DNA of 64,000 nt from positions 2,661,501 to 2,725,500 of the forward strand of contig NZ_CP013118.1 of NCBI RefSeq assembly GCF_001443605.1. The letters are read 5' to 3'. Positions 60,183 to 64,000 of the stretch are shown one piece after another. The notes under the pieces were generated by a model. The model ran no database searches and was not told the DNA's origin. It was given only the letters and a program-made list of their open reading frames with translations. The position numbers were made by a program, and so were the translations under genes. Positions within the stretch are counted from its first letter, which is position 1; each line of letters begins with the position of its first letter. This stretch comes from Salinivirga cyanobacteriivorans. Its GTDB lineage: Bacteria > Bacteroidota > Bacteroidia > Bacteroidales > Salinivirgaceae.

Positions 60183-61496
60183 ATGGAAATTATAGTTAAA
60201 ATAGGCCAATTTCTATTAAGCCTCTCAATTTTAATAGTGCTCCACGAATTTGGGCACTTTTTCTTTGCAAGGCTTTTTAAAACCCGTGTAGAGAAGTTTT
60301 TCTTGTTTTTTAACCCGGGCTTTTCATTATTTCAGTTTAAGAAAGGCGAAACCACTTACGGATTGGGTTGGCTGCCCCTGGGAGGGTATGTGAAAATTTC
60401 TGGTATGATTGATGAGTCAATGGACAGAGAGCAAATGAACAAGCCTGCCAAACCCTATGAGTTCCGGGCAAAACCTGCCTGGCAACGGTTGTTGATTATG
60501 CTTGGTGGAGTGTTTGTGAATTTCTTGCTTGGATTTTTAATCTATGCCGCAGTTTTATATACCTGGGGAGAAGATTACCTGCCTGTAAAGAATTTAAAGC
60601 ATGGTGTTGTTGTAGATTCTGCAGCAGCAGAAGCCGGGTTTAAAGATGGTGATCGTATAGTTAGCCTCGATGGTAAAGAAGTAGAACGCTACAGAGAGGT
60701 CATCACCAATATTTTACTGGAAGATGTGACTACAGTGCAGGTAATGCGCGATGGGGAACAAAAAAGTATTATGTTACCTGCTGAGGTTAAAAAGAAAATT
60801 ATTAAAGGCGACAGGCTTTTTACTCCGCGCATTCCGTTTGTAGTTGGAGCCTTTGGTAAAAACAGTGCTGCACAAAAAGCAGGTATTCAAAAAGGCGATC
60901 GCATCATTCAGGTCGATACAATTGCAACCCCAATGGCCGATCAATTAAGCCCTGCCCTGAAAAATTACCAAAATAGTAACGTAAATGTAACCGTTCTGCG
61001 TGACGGACGCGAAAAAACATTTGAAGTACAACTTGATTCTACTGCAATGTTGGGGGTAGCGGTTGATATTACAAAAGCACTCGACTATGAAACAAAACAC
61101 TATTCATTTGTAGAAGCTATACCGGCAGGTGTTTCGAAGGCCTACGACACTGGCAAAAAATATTTACAGCAATTTAAACTCATATTTTCTCCTGAAACAG
61201 AAGCCTATAAAGAAGTTGGAGGTTTTATTACAATTGGGAAAATTTTCCCTGGTGTTTGGAACTGGCAGTCATTCTGGAGTCTCACAGCATTTCTATCCAT
61301 AATGCTCGCTATTCTGAATTTACTTCCAATACCTGCGCTTGATGGTGGGCATGTTATGTTTTTGATGTACGAGATTATTACAGGCCGTAAACCAGGTGAA
61401 AAATTCATGGAATATGCCCAGATGACCGGAATGTTTATCTTGCTGGCACTCTTGATTTTTGTTAATGGAAATGATATCGTGAAATTATTTCAATAA
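60183..61496 (+). CDS. rseP: Site-2 protease RseP
   Basis: A 437-residue inner-membrane zinc metalloprotease that cuts transmembrane substrates within the bilayer. The active site is HEFGH at residues 21-25; the second metal motif is LPIPALDGGHVMFLMYE near residue 385. Two PDZ domains lie between (about 130-190 and 215-290, LKHGVVVDSAAAEAGFKDGD and FVVGAFGKNSAAQKAGIQKGD). In other bacteria this releases an anti-sigma factor after envelope stress. No anti-sigma partner is in the window. Confidence 0.95.
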   Translation: MEIIVKIGQFLLSLSILIVLHEFGHFFFARLFKTRVEKFFLFFNPGFSLFQFKKGETTYGLGWLPLGGYVKISGMIDESMDREQMNKPAKPYEFRAKPAWQRLLIMLGGVFVNFLLGFLIYAAVLYTWGEDYLPVKNLKHGVVVDSAAAEAGFKDGDRIVSLDGKEVERYREVITNILLEDVTTVQVMRDGEQKSIMLPAEVKKKIIKGDRLFTPRIPFVVGAFGKNSAAQKAGIQKGDRIIQVDTIATPMADQLSPALKNYQNSNVNVTVLRDGREKTFEVQLDSTAMLGVAVDITKALDYETKHYSFVEAIPAGVSKAYDTGKKYLQQFKLIFSPETEAYKEVGGFITIGKIFPGVWNWQSFWSLTAFLSIMLAILNLLPIPALDGGHVMFLMYEIITGRKPGEKFMEYAQMTGMFILLALLIFVNGNDIVKLFQ

Positions 61497-61580
61497 AATT
61501 ATTTAAATTCGCAAAAAGCAATATAAAACATAAAATTTCAGTTCCTGCGTTCTAATAAGGATTGAAGTATTAAAAGAAAA

Positions 61581-63599
61581 ATGTATACTATGCAATATTT
61601 CAGGTTAGTGGGTTTGTTTTTAGCCTTTTTTATGGTGCTTCAGGTTGCTGATGCCCAGCAGCGGAGAATCGAAAAGGCTGAAAACGCTTTCAGTTCGGGA
61701 AGGTATTTTGAAGCCATTGATTTATTTAAATATGCCTACGGTAAAGTTGACGACCGTGAACTTAAAAAAGAGTTAATCTATAAAACGGCCCTTTGTTATC
61801 GCTACATAGATGATGTGCGGCAGGCAGAAATTTGGTTCCGGAAAGCTGTAAGGCGCGATATAGAAAATCCTCTTGCAACACTCTATTATGCCGATGCATT
61901 GCTCGCCAATGGTGAGTATGAAGAAGCCAAAACAAATTATAAGAAGTACAAGCAATTGGTGCCGGACGATATTAGGGCCGATAAAGGTATTGAATCATGT
62001 GATTTTGCCATACAGGCTGTAGAAAACCCAACCCGGCATGAGGTTACGCCTATGTATTTTTTCAATACGCGAGAAAGTGAGTTCTCGCCCTGTTATGGAA
62101 AAGACAACTACTCAATCGTTTACTTTACAACCACTACTGAAGGAACTACCGGAAATGAGATAAACCCTGTTACAGGACAGTACTATGCCGATATTTATCA
62201 ATCGCGGGTAGACCGGAAAGGTGAGTGGTCTGACCCCACACCTTTGGGTGAAAACATTAACACTGAATTTGATGAGGGTGTAGCCTGTACAAATGAGAAA
62301 GCCAATACGATGTACTTTACAGCCATTCGCGACAATAAAGATGGCGATATGGTAACCCAGATTTACAAGAGCGAAAAGCAAGGTATTGACTGGGGTGAAG
62401 CTACCCGTGTTGCTATTTATGAGTCAGACTCTATTATGGTAGCGCATCCGGCCATTTCATATGATGAAAAAACACTCTACTTTGTAAGTAATAAATCTGG
62501 CGGTCAGGGCGGGAAAGATATTTGGAAAGTTACAGCCAGCGACGATGGCTGGGGCACACCCGAAAACCTTGGACCTGACATTAACACAAGTGGCAATGAG
62601 GTATTTCCCTTTATCCACAAGGATGGAACTTTATATTTTGCATCTGACGGACATGTTGGTATGGGAGGATTAGATTTATTTATGGCCCGGCCACAAGGCA
62701 GCAAGTGGGAAGTAGAAAACCTGGGTTACCCGATGAACTCACCAAGAGACGATTTTGGAATTGTTTTCGAACGTGAGCTGGAACGTGGCTTTATGTCATC
62801 GAATCGGGATGATGCCAGAGGTGAAGATGATGTTTTTCAATTTGCATTGCCTCCACTTGAGTTCACGCTTAAACTGACTATTAAAAACGAAAAAACAGGA
62901 CAAATTATACCAGATGCCTCTGTAAACTTAATTGGCTCTGACGGAACAAACGAAGTTAAAACCAGTGAGGCTGATGCCACTGTTGAGTATGAATTGAATC
63001 CCAATACAGATTACAGAATTATAGCCCGCAAAGGAGGGTTTCTTGCTGGTAAAGAGAAACTTTCTACCAAAGGATTAACTGAAAGTAAAGAGATTGAACT
63101 CGACGTATTTATGCCACCAAACGATGAGCCAAGGCTGGTTAAAGTATTTTATGATTTTGGTAAATGGGATCTGAAACCAGAATCAATGGTAGCGCTTGAG
63201 GAACTCGTAGAGCTGCTTAGAGACGACAATCCGAATATTACTATAGAATTAAGTTCACATACTGATTTTCGCGGAAGCGATGAGGCAAACAGAGAGCTGT
63301 CATACAAGCGCGCAAAAAGTGTTGTGGATTTCCTTATTCTTTACGGTATTGATGCCGAACGTCTCACATCGAAAGGATATGGTGAGTCCAAACCCAAAGA
63401 AATTTCGCCACGTGAGGCTCAGGAATATGCAAATAGACCAGGGTGGGAATTTCTAAAAGCAGGTGATGTACTAACAGAATCCTATATCAGAAATTTACCA
63501 ACCGAAGAGATGAAAGAAATTGCACATTCACTTAACCGTAGAACAGAATTCCGTGTAACAGGCACAGATTACGTTCCCCGAATTCGACGAAAGAAATAG
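61581..63599 (+). CDS. PorE-like OmpA-family protein with TPR and PD40 repeats
   Basis: A 672-residue envelope protein with a signal peptide ending near ADAQ (about residue 26), TPR repeats at about 30-145 (AENAFSSGRYFEAIDLFKYA, ADALLANGEYEEAKTNYKKY), a PD40 propeller (about 160-440, with TLYFVSNKSGGQGGKDIWKV and TLYFASDGHVGMGGLDLFMA), a carboxypeptidase-regulatory-like domain (about 445-530) and an OmpA domain (SHTDFRGSDEANRELSYKRA). Architecture and length fit PorE of the T9SS, which links the secretion machine to peptidoglycan, but the minus-strand paralogue at 1553 fits as well. It follows rseP by 84 nt. Confidence 0.88.
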   Translation: MYTMQYFRLVGLFLAFFMVLQVADAQQRRIEKAENAFSSGRYFEAIDLFKYAYGKVDDRELKKELIYKTALCYRYIDDVRQAEIWFRKAVRRDIENPLATLYYADALLANGEYEEAKTNYKKYKQLVPDDIRADKGIESCDFAIQAVENPTRHEVTPMYFFNTRESEFSPCYGKDNYSIVYFTTTTEGTTGNEINPVTGQYYADIYQSRVDRKGEWSDPTPLGENINTEFDEGVACTNEKANTMYFTAIRDNKDGDMVTQIYKSEKQGIDWGEATRVAIYESDSIMVAHPAISYDEKTLYFVSNKSGGQGGKDIWKVTASDDGWGTPENLGPDINTSGNEVFPFIHKDGTLYFASDGHVGMGGLDLFMARPQGSKWEVENLGYPMNSPRDDFGIVFERELERGFMSSNRDDARGEDDVFQFALPPLEFTLKLTIKNEKTGQIIPDASVNLIGSDGTNEVKTSEADATVEYELNPNTDYRIIARKGGFLAGKEKLSTKGLTESKEIELDVFMPPNDEPRLVKVFYDFGKWDLKPESMVALEELVELLRDDNPNITIELSSHTDFRGSDEANRELSYKRAKSVVDFLILYGIDAERLTSKGYGESKPKEISPREAQEYANRPGWEFLKAGDVLTESYIRNLPTEEMKEIAHSLNRRTEFRVTGTDYVPRIRRKK

Positions 63600-63613
63600 T
63601 AAATTGGTATATC

Positions 63614-63647
63614 ACAGCTCCGGTGTAATGGCATCGGAGCTGTTTTT
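63614..63647 (+). terminator. Rho-independent terminator of the OmpA-family gene
   Basis: ACAGCTCCG (63614-63622) pairs perfectly with CGGAGCTGT (63635-63643) around a 12-base loop, followed by TTTTTA. It begins 14 nt after the stop. Confidence 0.75.
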
Positions 63648-63670
63648 ATATTAAATAAATGTAAAATGAT

Positions 63671-63678
63671 TAATTTTG
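63671..63678 (+). promoter_or_regulatory. -7 promoter box (TAATTTTG) for purM
   Basis: An exact TAnnTTTG match 20 bases before the ATG at 63699, just downstream of the terminator. Confidence 0.5.
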
Positions 63679-63698
63679 TGGCCAATAATTAATTTGTA

Positions 63699-64000
63699 AT
63701 GAACAACAACAGATACGCCCGCAGAGGAGTTTCAGCAAGCAAAGAGGATGTACACAAAGCAATTTCTGCCCTTGACAAGGGGATTTACCCCAATGCTTTT
63801 TGCAAAGTAATTCCTGATGTTTTAGCCGGCGATCCCGAATATTGCAATGTAATGCATGCTGACGGAGCTGGAACCAAATCATCTTTAGCCTATATGTACT
63901 GGAAAGAAACAGGCGACCTGTCGGTTTGGAAAGGCATTGCCCAGGATGCAATCGTTATGAATATTGATGATTTACTTTGCGTAGGTATAACAGATAATAT
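63699..64000 (+). CDS. purM: Phosphoribosylformylglycinamidine cyclo-ligase (partial)
   Basis: The window ends inside this gene; about 100 codons are visible and the frame is open to the edge. It makes AIR from FGAM and ATP in purine synthesis. The translated start ([20 protein letters not shown]) and the later [19 protein letters not shown] and [20 protein letters not shown] are the conserved N-terminal half of PurM, including the ATP-binding DGAGTK. Its own promoter and an upstream terminator show a fresh transcription unit. The remaining two thirds are outside the window. Confidence 0.93.
   Translation, partial: MNNNRYARRGVSASKEDVHKAISALDKGIYPNAFCKVIPDVLAGDPEYCNVMHADGAGTKSSLAYMYWKETGDLSVWKGIAQDAIVMNIDDLLCVGITDN

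Noticed and set aside
1-64000. tRNA, rRNA, tmRNA, CRISPR array and riboswitches
   Set aside because: No TPsiC-type motifs with matching acceptor stems, no regular repeat-spacer pattern and no RFN, TPP or SAM motif was seen ahead of ribE, thiamine-related or methionine genes.

Overview
The window looks like chromosomal DNA of a member of the Bacteroidota, probably a Bacteroidales/Marinilabiliales-type anaerobe or microaerophile. This rests on many upstream regions carrying the Bacteroidota -7 promoter motif TAnnTTTG, on a secreted protein ending in a type IX secretion (T9SS) sorting domain, on two TPR-PD40-OmpA envelope proteins of the PorE type, on a DUF4837 lipoprotein, and on the close match of the PurM, GcvH, Suf and Dxs sequences to that phylum. 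Genus-level placement is not possible from the sequence alone. No rRNA, tRNA, CRISPR array, prophage or transposase gene was found.

Layout. 1-3.6 kb: start of a secreted protein, the dTMP/folate pair thyA-folA, and a PorE-like OmpA protein, all on the minus strand. 3.8-6.0 kb: a T9SS-exported phospholipase D-type nuclease. 5.98-7.33 kb: a gene-free stretch full of palindromes that also holds a decayed copy of a T9SS sorting domain. 7.3-12.1 kb (minus): a HAD phosphatase, a STAS-like protein and an orphan ParA ATPase; a leucine-rich repeat protein; yaaA, purN and rnhA. 12.5-14.4 kb (plus): radical SAM protein, thiamine-binding MTH1187-family protein, DUF3108 protein. 14.4-23.6 kb: bacteriohemerythrin, dxs, an EamA transporter, DUF1643 and FGE-sulfatase-like genes, a FucI-like protein followed by a 162-bp palindromic element, riboflavin synthase, an NAD-dependent epimerase and a coiled-coil membrane protein.

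23.9-29.5 kb is a complete SUF iron-sulfur operon (sufB-C-D-S-E plus a DUF59/MIP18 protein). 29.6-31.9 kb holds a PEGA lipoprotein and a secreted caspase-like protein. 31.9-36.2 kb has a Crp/Fnr regulator divergent from a four-gene unit (isoprenylcysteine-methyltransferase-like, PLP-dependent threonine/serine lyase-like, ZIP metal transporter, 2-hydroxyacid dehydrogenase). gcvH follows on the minus strand.

36.7-49.4 kb is the most unusual part: five tandem paralogues, all on the minus strand, each a membrane protein with extracytoplasmic Cache sensor, HAMP, GAF, coiled coil and PAS, none with a recognisable kinase, cyclase, phosphatase or methyl-accepting output domain. One carries a C-terminal Hpt-like domain in which the phosphorylatable histidine is replaced by glycine. 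49.6-57.8 kb: trpS, then a unit of DUF4837 lipoprotein, small protein, and a tripartite RND efflux pump. 58.1-64.0 kb (plus): an M23 peptidase, dxr, rseP, a second PorE-like OmpA protein, and the start of purM, cut by the window end. Two steps of the MEP isoprenoid pathway (dxs, dxr) and two of purine synthesis (purN, purM) therefore lie in this window, in separate units.
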